Below are positions 17,469-25,433 of a stretch of DNA of 64,000 bases, piece after piece (the first letter of the stretch is position 1; every line of letters starts with the position of its first letter). Both the position numbers and the translations under genes were made by a program. The notes beneath the pieces were generated by a model. It had not been told where the DNA came from. It saw only the letters and a list, made by a program, of their open reading frames with translations, and did no database searches. This stretch comes from Neobacillus cucumis (GTDB lineage Bacteria > Bacillota > Bacilli > Bacillales_B > DSM-18226). The stretch lies in NCBI RefSeq assembly GCF_023715505.1, contig NZ_JAMBOH010000013.1:62001-126000 (forward strand), read 5' to 3'.

Positions 17469-18894
17469 ATGTCAAAGGAGAGGAAAATACGTTATATAGT
17501 TGAGTTAGATGTACTTTTAGAGACATTTCAACTCCATATACTAGAAACTAGATTTGAAATTGCTCGTCATATCTCAAATGCTTGTAAAGGAAAAATGCTA
17601 GAAAATATTGCTCTTATGAGAGCTGATGAAGAATATCAATCATGGTTGAAGAAAGAAAAATCTGAAGTACGGTCGGCTGCACTAGGAGAAATAAGAGAAA
17701 AATATGATGTCTCTCAGACAGGGGCTGAGCGAATCGTCAAAGAAATGGGCAAACATTTTAAACAAAAGAAACCTAATAATTCGAAGCATAAACAAAAAAT
17801 ACATTTAGATTCTCATTTGGTACAGAAAATTGCCCTTCAAGTTTGGAAGTCTATTTCTGACTATCTTTTCGGAAAAGGTAAAAAGGTGCATTTTAAAAAG
17901 TACGGACAGTTTGATTCGGTTGAAGGAAAAAACAACAAAGCTGGTTTAACCTACGAAAACGGAGTTTTATATTGGAATGGTTTAGAAATGAAAGTTCATA
18001 TTCCAATGAAAGATAAATACATCCAGAAGGCTCTACACGATGAAATTACCTATTGTCGCCTGGTTCGAAAGACTATTAGGGGGCAAGTCAAATATTATTT
18101 GCAGTTAGTATTTAAAGGTACTCCTCCACAAAAACACAAAACTTGTGATGGTGAAGTCGGATTAGACATTGGTATATCAACCATTGCAGCTGTATCGGAT
18201 AAAGAGGTAATGATTGAGGAATTTTGTGATGGCTTGGAAATGATGGAGAAAGAAAAACGGAGAATTTTTAGAAAAATGGATAGGTCTAGGAGGGCGACCA
18301 ACCCTAATAGGTACAATGAAAACGGGACTACAAAAAAGGGGAACAGAGATAAATGGATACGCTCTAAACATTATTGGAAACAGTTGTTTAAGCTAAAAGA
18401 AATCTGCCGTAAGATCGCCTCTGTTCGAAAAATTATGCACAATAAACTAGCTAATACCATTCTCAATATGGGAAACCAGGTATATTGCGAAAAAATGAAT
18501 TACAAGGGGCTCCAGAAAACAAAGTTCGGCAAAAGAATTGGATACAAAGCACCAAGCATGTTTTTATCCATTGTTAATAAAAAACTATCTTATCAAGGAG
18601 TAAAAAATTGAGTACGTAAATACGTGGACGGTGAGAGCTAGCCAGTATTGCCATGTGTTAAATGATTATCAGAGGAAGAAGTTGTCTCAACGGTTTCACG
18701 TCCTACCGGACGGAACAAAAATACAGAGAGATTGTTACTCCGCTTGGCTAATTAAAAACGTAAATAATGCAAAAAATAAAGTAAACAGAAAGAAGTGTAT
18801 AACCGAATATTTATCGTTTCTTGAAAACTACAAAAAGACCGAAGAGTTGCTTCGGTCATTAAATAAAAAGTTTATATCTAGCATCGGATTTTAA
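17469..18894 (+). pseudogene. tnpB: TnpB RNA-guided nuclease, frameshifted near its 3' end
   Basis: TnpB is an omega-RNA-guided DNA endonuclease related to Cas12. The frame from ATG 17469 (after GGGGTGGGAG) runs to TGA at 18611. RuvC-I is GLDIGISTIAAVSD and RuvC-II VYCEKMNYKGLQ. The remaining part (NTWTVRASQYCHVLNDYQ, then RuvC-III IQRDCYSAWL and a conserved-looking end NKKFISSIGF) lies in another frame up to 18894. The break is at six A (18602-18607): with one A fewer the two frames join. The zinc-ribbon cysteines of many TnpBs are absent, as in this subfamily. A real pseudogene, a sequencing error, or slippage at the A-run could each explain it. Confidence 0.85.
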
Positions 18895-19231
18895 TTATTT
18901 AAAATTCAAACCTTTGCCGTGTTGAATCCCACGGAAGAACAGGCAATCTATGACGTTAGTTTTAGAGATCTCTTGTTTGGCAGGTTAAAGCCGGATGCGA
19001 ATACTAAACGGCGACTGGAAAACCACCGGGTTCCTCCATGTCTAAGACTGTCTTTCTTTTGCGTGGAAGAGCTGTTCGTTCGCGAATGTTGCATGGAAAA
19101 CTCATGAGTCAAAACGGCAAGAATTATCTTATGTTCTTGTTTAGTAAGGAAAGGGAAAAGTACATGTACCCTTCATTCAAAGAAGGTCTAATCTTTTAGA
19201 ACCACCCTATTTCAATAGGGTGAGGATTCAG
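18895..19231 (+). ncRNA. probable omega-RNA (reRNA) of the TnpB element
   Basis: A non-coding stretch of 337 bp between the tnpB end and the right end of the element, the place where TnpB guide RNAs are encoded. Several hairpins are visible, and the RNA would end at the right-end hairpin CACCCTA/TAGGGTG plus GAGGATTCAG. By the known TnpB rule the guide would be the flank starting AAAACGGGTTATTTATAA at 19232, and the target motif would be the TTTAC seen at the left end. RNA limits are inferred. Confidence 0.6.
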
Positions 19232-19543
19232 AAAACGGGTTATTTATAATAATGACAGCAGTACTGCATTTGTCCTAAATTTCCTTCCCGGACAAAAGCT
19301 GCCTGTACATTAGCACCCTGGTGCAGAGGTCTATCTGCTTGTGGTGACCGGAAACGGCACTATTATCATTGACGGGAAAGAAAAAGAGGTAACAGAAAAG
19401 GATGTAATCCATACCAGTGATGATGAAGAACTTTCTTTTATCAATACAAGCAGTGAACCTGTTAGTTTGTATGTAGTATTAAATAAGCTTTCCAAATAAG
19501 AAAAGATTGAAATGAAAAAAACAGTGGATTTAAGGAGGACAAA

Positions 19544-19690
19544 ATGGATATCGAAAAAAGTGATCGTCTACGTTCTATGCTACAAGAGGCATTGTCACCT
19601 TTTATAGAGAAGATAGAAAGGTTAGAGGCAGAAATACAGTCGTTAAAAGAGGAACAAAGTGAGCTAATAAAAGTACTCAAAAAACAATAA
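19544..19690 (+). CDS. 48-residue coiled-coil protein, unknown function
   Basis: TAAGGAGGACAAA precedes the ATG at 19544. The product starts MDIEKSDRLRSMLQEALSP and contains a strongly helical stretch (IEKIERLEAEIQSLKEEQSE) with heptad-like spacing of Ile/Leu, ending VLKKQ. It is very charged, soluble, and has no recognised family. It lies 44 bp downstream of the disrupted cupin gene on the same strand, so the two were probably one transcript. It converges on minJ, and the shared hairpin at 19717-19754 could end both transcripts. The strong ribosome binding site and clean length favour a real gene. Confidence 0.6.
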   Translation: MDIEKSDRLRSMLQEALSPFIEKIERLEAEIQSLKEEQSELIKVLKKQ

Positions 19691-19716
19691 TCAGATTGCT
19701 TCGGGGTAATGGCAAG

Positions 19717-19754
19717 AAAAAAACCTAAGAGGCACCAATTTGGTTCCTCTTAGG
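19717..19754 (-). terminator. terminator between the 48-residue gene and minJ
   Basis: CCTAAGAGG pairs with CCTCTTAGG with extra pairing inside; seven T follow on the minus strand, serving minJ. Confidence 0.8.
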
Positions 19755-19781
19755 TCATAGCCTACAAACAAATAGATTTAC

Positions 19782-20975
19782 CTAGCCAATCTTTTCATCA
19801 TACTTCCGTTCATCCTGAACAAACAAGACGCCCAACTCATGATGGTCTCCCTCATATAGAGCACGCTGTACAAAGCGGATTTCGCCTTTTGTGTCGAATA
19901 CTTCGAGCTTACAGTGGGCGCGATTTTTTTGCAGTGCTTCATAAAAGGTTTGTTCGTCGCGGACAACAACTCCATTGGCCTTCGAGATAATTTCCCCGAC
20001 CTGAAGTCCCATCTTACTCGCCGGCGATTCCGGAATAACCCCAATAATCATGACACCGTTATTCTTCTTGGAAAAATAAGACGTCATACTGTCATCTTTC
20101 AAATAAGCAAACAGTGCTAACAGTTCACGGCCAATAACAGCCAGTGCGGCTACAACAATCGAAATCAATGGATACCAATAGCCAATCACAGAAAGCAGTG
20201 AAATTAGCGCACCAAGGATGATAACCCGGCGTCCGTGAAGCTGAATCGCCACCTTTGGAAGCATTCCTTTAATTTGCTGGTGGAAACCAATCGGAAAAGG
20301 AACAAAGGTTAGTGAATACTCTTTCGTCCCTAAATGGAAAACAGGCCACCAATCAAAAGGTAGATGAAGGACATTTCCGGGGATCAGCAAAAACAAGGGC
20401 ACCATCCAAAGGCGTTTGACCTCATGGACCCCAACTACCTGTCCACGCTTACTTTTTGCCAGTTTAGGGGAAGAACCTTTACTGGCATTTTTAAAAATCA
20501 AGATACCTTCTGCCAGTAACAATAATCCGAGAATGACAACCATTGAGGGATAGACTTTATCACCAATTGAAGAAAACGCCTGTGAAAAAAGCGGAACCGA
20601 CCAGTTATTTTGGGCAATGATAATGATTGCGAAAAATGCAGCCCCAATGGTATACACCGGTGACATCAGACGTATATTGGTGGTTAACGACCAAATAAGT
20701 GTGAAAAACGCGATCAACAAGATTGCCGCAAACGGAACAGCAACACCTGCTGTAATGGTGATAATTGACAGCACGAGCCCAATGACCATTCCTATTGGAA
20801 ATAGCTGCCGAAGTTCAAAATAAGCGTCCTCCGCTCTTATATGAAAATTTTTACGCTCACGTTTCACCCTTTTGACTCCTAATATCCCTGCCAGGAAAAC
20901 GAGATAGTATAAAACAGGATGAAGAAAGAACCTGCCTGTCCCTTTCAAAAGCTCCACAAGCCATGTCTCTACCAT
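19782..20975 (-). CDS. minJ: MinJ, topological determinant of cell division
   Basis: A 397-residue polytopic membrane protein with a C-terminal PDZ domain, the length and layout of B. subtilis MinJ (YvjD). MinJ bridges DivIVA at poles and septa to MinD, so that MinCD blocks FtsZ at completed division sites. About eight hydrophobic segments precede the PDZ domain at about residues 310-375 (PESPASKMGLQVGEIISKAN is its ligand-groove region). It is followed upstream by ctpB, ftsX and ftsE in the B. subtilis order. The usual downstream motility gene swrA is not seen. Confidence 0.9.
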   Translation of the reverse strand: MVETWLVELLKGTGRFFLHPVLYYLVFLAGILGVKRVKRERKNFHIRAEDAYFELRQLFPIGMVIGLVLSIITITAGVAVPFAAILLIAFFTLIWSLTTNIRLMSPVYTIGAAFFAIIIIAQNNWSVPLFSQAFSSIGDKVYPSMVVILGLLLLAEGILIFKNASKGSSPKLAKSKRGQVVGVHEVKRLWMVPLFLLIPGNVLHLPFDWWPVFHLGTKEYSLTFVPFPIGFHQQIKGMLPKVAIQLHGRRVIILGALISLLSVIGYWYPLISIVVAALAVIGRELLALFAYLKDDSMTSYFSKKNNGVMIIGVIPESPASKMGLQVGEIISKANGVVVRDEQTFYEALQKNRAHCKLEVFDTKGEIRFVQRALYEGDHHELGVLFVQDERKYDEKIG

Positions 20976-21126
20976 TTCCTGCCACCTGCCTCTATTAAAA
21001 ATTTCTAGAAATATATGAAATAAAAATCTCTTAAACTTTATTTTACCAAATTAATAACATAAAACAAATTGCTAGTTTTTAGAAACTGCTAAAATATTAA
21101 AAGATTAGGCCTGTTTTGGTCTCACG

Positions 21127-21232
21127 TAGGCAGATTCCGCCAACTTTTGTAGGAATTCCGCGAATTTCTGAAGTATTTCCGCGGAATCTGTTACTATTTC
21201 CGCGGAAATTCTCAATAATTCCGCCTAACTAG
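21127..21232. repeat. TTCCGC-rich intergenic tract
   Basis: About 105 bp with five TTCCGC words in one orientation (ATTCCGCC, ATTCCGCG, TTTCCGCGGAA twice, ATTCCGCC), spaced about 15-27 bp. CCGCGG palindromes allow small hairpins. It shares the TTCCGCC word with the array near 49 kb. The remaining part of 20976-21313 is AT-rich with nothing recognised. Confidence 0.75.
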
Positions 21233-21276
21233 ACAATATTCCTGTCAAACCAGCTCTGAACCGTGATTCACTCCCA

Positions 21277-21306
21277 TAAAAAAGCAGAGGCTATTAGCCC
21301 CTGCCA
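21277..21306 (-). terminator. terminator after ctpB
   Basis: Minus strand GCAGGGGCT-AAT-AGCCTCTGC hairpin followed by six T. Confidence 0.8.
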
Positions 21307-21313
21307 GGAATGT

Positions 21314-22768
21314 TTATTTTGTAATTAATTTTAATGCCATTTTCAGCTGCAAATCATTTTTCTCTTTTTTCATTTCCTTCACAGCGGCCTCTTCCAGCTT
21401 GGCAGCTGTCCTTTCATCAATTTTCCCATTAGCCGGCAGATCATGTTCCCGCTGGAAGCCCTTCACCGCTACCTTTGTTTCTTCACTAAAATAACCATCC
21501 TTGCGGCCAGGTTCAAATCCCAATCCATCTAAGATTTCCTGTGCATTCTTCACCTGTTCATTGTTCATATCCTCCGCAAGCGGTTCATCAACCTGAATGG
21601 GATGGGTATCAAAGATAGCGGGCTGCTGGATCGCTACATCCGGTTTAATCCCTTTCTTATGAATCCAGTTTCCATCAGGTGTCAGCCACTTGGCCAATGT
21701 CAGCTTAATATTGCTGCCATCTCCCATTGGGATCGCCTGCTGGACAGTCCCTTTGCCAAATGTCGTTTCCCCTACAAGCTTATACCCGTCTGCCTCCTGC
21801 AGGGATCCGGCTAGTATTTCTGATGCAGACGCACTCCCTTTGTTAACAAGGACAAGGACTGGATAATCCTTTTTCTTGGAAAGGGTTGAGAAGAAACGCT
21901 GCTTTTTACCATCGCGCTGCTCTACTTGCACATATGGTTTATCCTTTGGAACGAACTCTTTCAAGATTTCTCCGACACTGTCTAACAAGCCGCCAGGGTT
22001 ACCGCGCACATCAAGGATCAATCCCTTGATATTGTCATTCTCAAGCGCCTTTAAATTCTTCTTAAAATCGGCAGCAGTATCCTCTGAGAACGTGGTAATT
22101 TCAATATAGCCGACCTTCTTTCCATCCTGTTTCTTGATCGAAGAATGAACCGTTTCGAGGGGAATTTCGTCCCGCTTAACATCGATGGTCAGTGGATCTT
22201 TAAGGCCTTTTCTGGCTATTTCTAATTCAACAGTGGTACCCTTTTTTCCACGAATTTTGAGAGTTGCTTTACTTAAATCGAGACCTTCCACACTTTTTCC
22301 GTTAACCTTTAAAATTTGGTCATTCGGCTTGATGCCTGCTTTTTCAGCGGGTGAATTTTTAAAAGGGGAGACAATCACAATTTTACCGTCCACCATACCA
22401 ACCTCAGCACCAATACCTTCAAAAGATGATTCTAATGTTTGCGTGAATTGCTTAGCGGTATTCTTGTCCATATAAACCGAGTATGGGTCCTTAAGAACAG
22501 ACAGCATCCCTTGAATGGCTCCTTCCACTAATTGATCCCGATCCACTTTCTCCACGTAGCGGTTTAAAATGAGATCATAGGCCTGTTCTACCTTTACAAG
22601 ATTGTCTGTATTTTCCTCGGCAGTGGCAGCCTGTTCTTTAGGACTGACTGCTTGCTCCAATTTGGATGTGGCATCTGTTTTATTAAAATAAGTCATCCCA
22701 GCATAAGTACCGCCTGCTCCTGTCAGGAGTGAACCTGTCATTAACAGGGCAATCCATCTACGATTCAT
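21314..22768 (-). CDS. ctpB: CtpB, S41 carboxy-terminal processing protease
   Basis: A secreted, membrane-anchored serine protease of 484 residues. Order: signal anchor (about 5-25), helical N-terminal domain, PDZ domain (about 105-190; FEGIGAEVGMVDGKIVIVS is its start), and an S41 core with LILDVRGNPGGLL and the catalytic Ser in NKGSASASEILAGSLQ. The catalytic Lys is in TFGKGTVQQ. A C-terminal peptidoglycan-binding domain follows (VKNAQEILDGLGFEPGRKDG). In B. subtilis CtpB cleaves SpoIVFA in the forespore-mother cell space to start sigma-K processing. GAGGAGG precedes the ATG. The gene sits between minJ and the ftsEX-linked M23 gene as in relatives. Confidence 0.93.
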   Translation of the reverse strand: MNRRWIALLMTGSLLTGAGGTYAGMTYFNKTDATSKLEQAVSPKEQAATAEENTDNLVKVEQAYDLILNRYVEKVDRDQLVEGAIQGMLSVLKDPYSVYMDKNTAKQFTQTLESSFEGIGAEVGMVDGKIVIVSPFKNSPAEKAGIKPNDQILKVNGKSVEGLDLSKATLKIRGKKGTTVELEIARKGLKDPLTIDVKRDEIPLETVHSSIKKQDGKKVGYIEITTFSEDTAADFKKNLKALENDNIKGLILDVRGNPGGLLDSVGEILKEFVPKDKPYVQVEQRDGKKQRFFSTLSKKKDYPVLVLVNKGSASASEILAGSLQEADGYKLVGETTFGKGTVQQAIPMGDGSNIKLTLAKWLTPDGNWIHKKGIKPDVAIQQPAIFDTHPIQVDEPLAEDMNNEQVKNAQEILDGLGFEPGRKDGYFSEETKVAVKGFQREHDLPANGKIDERTAAKLEEAAVKEMKKEKNDLQLKMALKLITK

Positions 22769-22897
22769 CCAGAATCCTCCTCAAGTAAAAAAATGCCTGT
22801 CCTATCTATTTCTCAAAAATCCACCGAACTCCTGCCCGATTATTAACTTATATGTAAGGAAAGGACGAGTTATGATTAGAAAAGCGGGATGAAACAA

Positions 22898-23064
22898 GAA
22901 AAGCGCAAGGCGACTGTCCGAGGACTCTAGACTAAGACGGACCCTGCAAGAAGGCGCTTTTTTCCTTCTTCAGGGGGGCTTTGGCTTCGAGTCCCAAGGA
23001 GCCGAAACTGGATATGTTTGTGACCTCGAGCCGATGGCGCCTAGAGCTGAACAATTCTCGAAGT
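22898..23064. repeat. dispersed structured repeat, variant copy
   Basis: Starts GAAAAGCGCAAGGCGAC and ends GGCGCCTAGAGCTGAACAATTCTCGAAGT, the family edges, but the middle differs (AAGAAGGCGC...CTTCTTCAGG arms instead of the GGCCGAAAGG stem). It lies between the ctpB start and the M23-gene terminator. Nothing else was recognised in 22769-23124. Confidence 0.75.
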
Positions 23065-23087
23065 GAAATTTATACTTTCGAACAACG

Positions 23088-23120
23088 AAAAAGGAAGAAA
23101 CCAGTTGGTTCCTTCCTTTT
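23088..23120 (-). terminator. terminator after the M23 peptidase gene
   Basis: AAGGAAG/CTTCCTT arms with an inner AACCA/GGTT pairing, then five T on the minus strand. Confidence 0.8.
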
Positions 23121-23124
23121 AATA

Positions 23125-24432
23125 TTATGGCAGCGGCACAATACCGACAGGATTAATTGCAAAGCGCTTATCCTGTGTCCAAGGACCTTTATGAAGTTCA
23201 AAGTGTAAATGCTGACCATGAGATGCGCCGGTGTTACCCATGACGCCAATTTGCTGGCCTTTTTTCACGACTGCACCACTGCCGGCTAAACGGGTAGTCA
23301 TGTGGGCATAGACTGTCGTATATACTTGTCCATTAATAGAGTGAGAGATAAAAATACAGTTTCCATAAGTGCTAGATAAATAGGAACGAATGACGACACC
23401 ATCAGCTGCGGCAACAATTGGCACTGCTGCACGATTGGCAATGTCTACACCGACGTGTCTCTCACTGCCTCGTGTTCCAAAACCAGAGCTTAAATAACCG
23501 ACAGCTGGCTGTGTCCAATAGCCGCTCGATACGCCAGGTGTCGCTCCGGAACTTACTTGGTTAGAACTACTGCTAGAACTTGTACTGCTGCTGCTACTGC
23601 TGCTAGCCGCCTTGCGCTTTGCAGCCTCTGCCGCTTCTGCAGCCGCTCTCGCTTGTGCTTCCTGCTCCATCGAGATTGCTTTTTGAATAGCTGCCTGTTG
23701 GGCTGCAAGAAGGGCATCTTGCTCTTGTAAATCCATCACGCCTTCATGTGCTTCGTTTTCCTGCTCCTTTAGGCTTGCTAATAATTTATCTTTTTCTGCC
23801 TTTTGGGCACTTAATTGTTGATTCAATGTTTGTAAATCCGACACCATTTTTTCCAAGCTGTCAAGATTTGTTTTGACTTCATTTTGTTTTGTTTCTAATT
23901 CTTGTTTATCTGCCTCATGCTCTTTTAAGATGGCCTGGTCCGCCTGCATAATCGTCACGACCGCATTGGCACGATCAACAAAGTCACTAAAGTTTTCTGA
24001 CCCCATTAAAACATCGATATAGTTGACCATACCGCCTGTTTCTTGATAGCTGCGGGCCCGATCCTTCAACAAAACATTCCGTTTTTCAATCCGGTCTTTG
24101 ATGACCTCCATTTGACCTTGAAGTTTCATAATTTCAGCCTTCGTGCTTTCAAGCTTAGCTGTTTTTTCTTTAATCTTATTGGTTGAGTCGGTAATCGCGT
24201 AATCTAGTCTTGTGATTTCACTTTTTACATCTGCCTGCTGATTCTGTAATTCACTAATCTGATTGTTTTTTTGATTAATAGTAGAATTTAGATCGGAGCG
24301 TTGTTCCTGAAGTTTATTTTGTTCGCCCTTTAAGCTGGAGATTGATGCTGCTTCCGTTATAACAGATGTTCCTCCAAAAATGGTTCCAAACCCTACCGTT
24401 ACCGTAACGGCAAGTGTTACTACTGATTTCCT
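23125..24432 (-). CDS. secreted coiled-coil M23 peptidase / EnvC-like activator
   Basis: A 435-residue cell-wall protein made after ftsEX. The start ATG at 24432 follows GGAGGGG. A signal peptide (MRKSVVTLAVTVTVGFG) is followed by about 230 residues of coiled coil, a Ser-rich linker near residues 270-300, and a C-terminal M23 (LytM) domain with GSERHVGVDIANRA, where the first metal-ligand His is present, and the HGQHLHFELH motif. In E. coli FtsEX drives EnvC, which has this architecture; in B. subtilis FtsEX drives CwlO, which has the coiled coil but an NlpC/P60 domain. Its place next to ftsEX makes it a likely FtsEX-controlled murein hydrolase. Whether it is catalytic or only an activator cannot be told. 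Confidence 0.88.
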   Translation of the reverse strand, partial: RKSVVTLAVTVTVGFGTIFGGTSVITEAASISSLKGEQNKLQEQRSDLNSTINQKNNQISELQNQQADVKSEITRLDYAITDSTNKIKEKTAKLESTKAEIMKLQGQMEVIKDRIEKRNVLLKDRARSYQETGGMVNYIDVLMGSENFSDFVDRANAVVTIMQADQAILKEHEADKQELETKQNEVKTNLDSLEKMVSDLQTLNQQLSAQKAEKDKLLASLKEQENEAHEGVMDLQEQDALLAAQQAAIQKAISMEQEAQARAAAEAAEAAKRKAASSSSSSSTSSSSSSNQVSSGATPGVSSGYWTQPAVGYLSSGFGTRGSERHVGVDIANRAAVPIVAAADGVVIRSYLSSTYGNCIFISHSINGQVYTTVYAHMTTRLAGSGAVVKKGQQIGVMGNTGASHGQHLHFELHKGPWTQDKRFAINPVGIVPLP

Positions 24433-24502
24433 CATCTGAAATGTTCCCCTCCATGTCTCTTTACACAGGTAAATCGTTAAATCGACCATCTTCATTCATA
24501 AT

Positions 24503-24533
24503 TGAAGGAAGGACAGAGTGTGCCGTCCTTCCT
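24503..24533. other. hairpin between ftsX and the M23 gene without a T-run
   Basis: AGGAAGGAC and GTCCTTCCT form a 9-bp stem around an 11-nt loop just after the ftsX stop. There is no T-run on the minus strand, so it is more likely an mRNA-stability or partial-attenuation element than a full terminator. Confidence 0.5.
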
Positions 24534-24539
24534 CACAAA

Positions 24540-25433
24540 TTAAACTTTTAAAAACTTCCGTACGGACATGACACTGCCCCAAACACCTATTAAGGCACCC
24601 ATTAGAATCAATATGCCTGAAAGTTGATAGACAAATGGGTCAAACGGCAATACCTTAATAAAAGTCCCTTGAAGCTTAGGTCCTAAATAATCATAGGCAC
24701 GATAGTAGGCAATCGAAATCAGTACAATTGGTAAAATGGAACCAACAATTCCGAGCCACAGACCTTCTAAGAAGAATGGCCAGCGAATAAAGCTATTCGT
24801 TGCTCCTACTAATCTCATAATCTTAATTTCTCTTCTTCTCGCAATAATCGTAATCTTAATCGTATTCGAGATTAAGAAAATTGCCGTAAAGAATAAGCCA
24901 ATCACAAGAACAATCCCAACATTTCGAGCCGCATTGATAAACTTAAATAATTTTTCAACTTTGCCCTGACCATATTTAACCTTTGCGACAAAATCGTCTT
25001 TTGCAATCTGCTTCGCCACTTTCATCGTATCAGCAGGGTCTTTCGTCTTGACGATAAAGACATCATTTAGTGGATTATCTTGTTCAAAAAGTTTAAACGC
25101 TTTTCCGTCCTCACCAAGGTTTTTTACTAAATTATCCAATTCCCTTGTTTTTGGCGAGAACTCAATACTTTTTACTTCTGGGATACTAGCAATCTCATTT
25201 TTTAACGTTTGCTGATTTTGTTGATTAGCAGCCACATCGATATGAACACGGATTTCTACATCCTCTTCAATCGTTTGAGCCACCCTGTTAAGATTCATCA
25301 TAATGGCGTAAAAGACACCGACTAGGATTAATGTAACGGTAACGGCACCAATGGAGGCAAAAGTCATCCAGCCGTTTCTTTTAATACTCTTTAAACTTTC
25401 ACGTGCGTGACGGCCAACTGTTCTAATTTTCAT
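24540..25433 (-). CDS. ftsX: FtsX, permease-like subunit of the FtsEX division complex
   Basis: A 297-residue membrane protein with an N-terminal cytoplasmic stretch (MKIRTVGRHARESLKSIKRN), TM1, an extracellular domain of about 120 residues, and three C-terminal TMs (FtsX/MacB topology). With FtsE it forms an ABC-type mechanotransmitter that activates a peptidoglycan hydrolase outside. The ATG at 25433 overlaps the ftsE end by 11 bp; an earlier in-frame start would lie deeper inside ftsE and is less likely. The M23 gene downstream is the probable hydrolase partner. Confidence 0.94.
   Translation of the reverse strand: MKIRTVGRHARESLKSIKRNGWMTFASIGAVTVTLILVGVFYAIMMNLNRVAQTIEEDVEIRVHIDVAANQQNQQTLKNEIASIPEVKSIEFSPKTRELDNLVKNLGEDGKAFKLFEQDNPLNDVFIVKTKDPADTMKVAKQIAKDDFVAKVKYGQGKVEKLFKFINAARNVGIVLVIGLFFTAIFLISNTIKITIIARRREIKIMRLVGATNSFIRWPFFLEGLWLGIVGSILPIVLISIAYYRAYDYLGPKLQGTFIKVLPFDPFVYQLSGILILMGALIGVWGSVMSVRKFLKV

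Larger units (their letters stand above)
17333..19231 (+). mobile_element. IS200/IS605-type element carrying only tnpB (about 1.9 kb)
   Basis: The left end abuts TTTAC (17328-17332), the kind of target used by IS605-family elements, and there is no target duplication. Both ends carry subterminal hairpins rather than inverted repeats: left GGCATTCATCACCT with AGGTGATGAATGCC (14 bp), right CACCCTA with TAGGGTG (7 bp). The loops share the word ATTTCAAT. The only gene is tnpB and no tnpA (HUH transposase) is present, so mobility would need TnpA in trans. The boundaries are fixed by the interrupted cupin frame: 17332 and 19232 rejoin to give a coherent protein. Confidence 0.85.
17280..19499 (+). 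pseudogene. small cupin-domain protein gene split by an insertion element
   Basis: The start (AAGGAGG, then ATG at 17280) codes MEKQSINTYQEFSEDKFT and ends at the element. The frame resumes at 19232 with KRVIYNNDSSTAFVLN and continues through FLPGQKLPVH, HPGAEVYLLVVTGNG and VSLYVVLNKLSK to TAA at 19497-19499. Joined, it would be a one-domain cupin of about 106 residues with the HxHPG metal-binding motif. A second lesion is TAG between the two motif histidines (CAT TAG CAC) where a sense codon is expected. The gene is therefore dead twice over. A 48-residue coiled-coil gene follows on the same strand. Confidence 0.85.

Noticed and set aside
18919..19107. Small gene after tnpB
   Set aside because: It lies in the structured 3' region expected for the omega-RNA and has no ribosome binding site.
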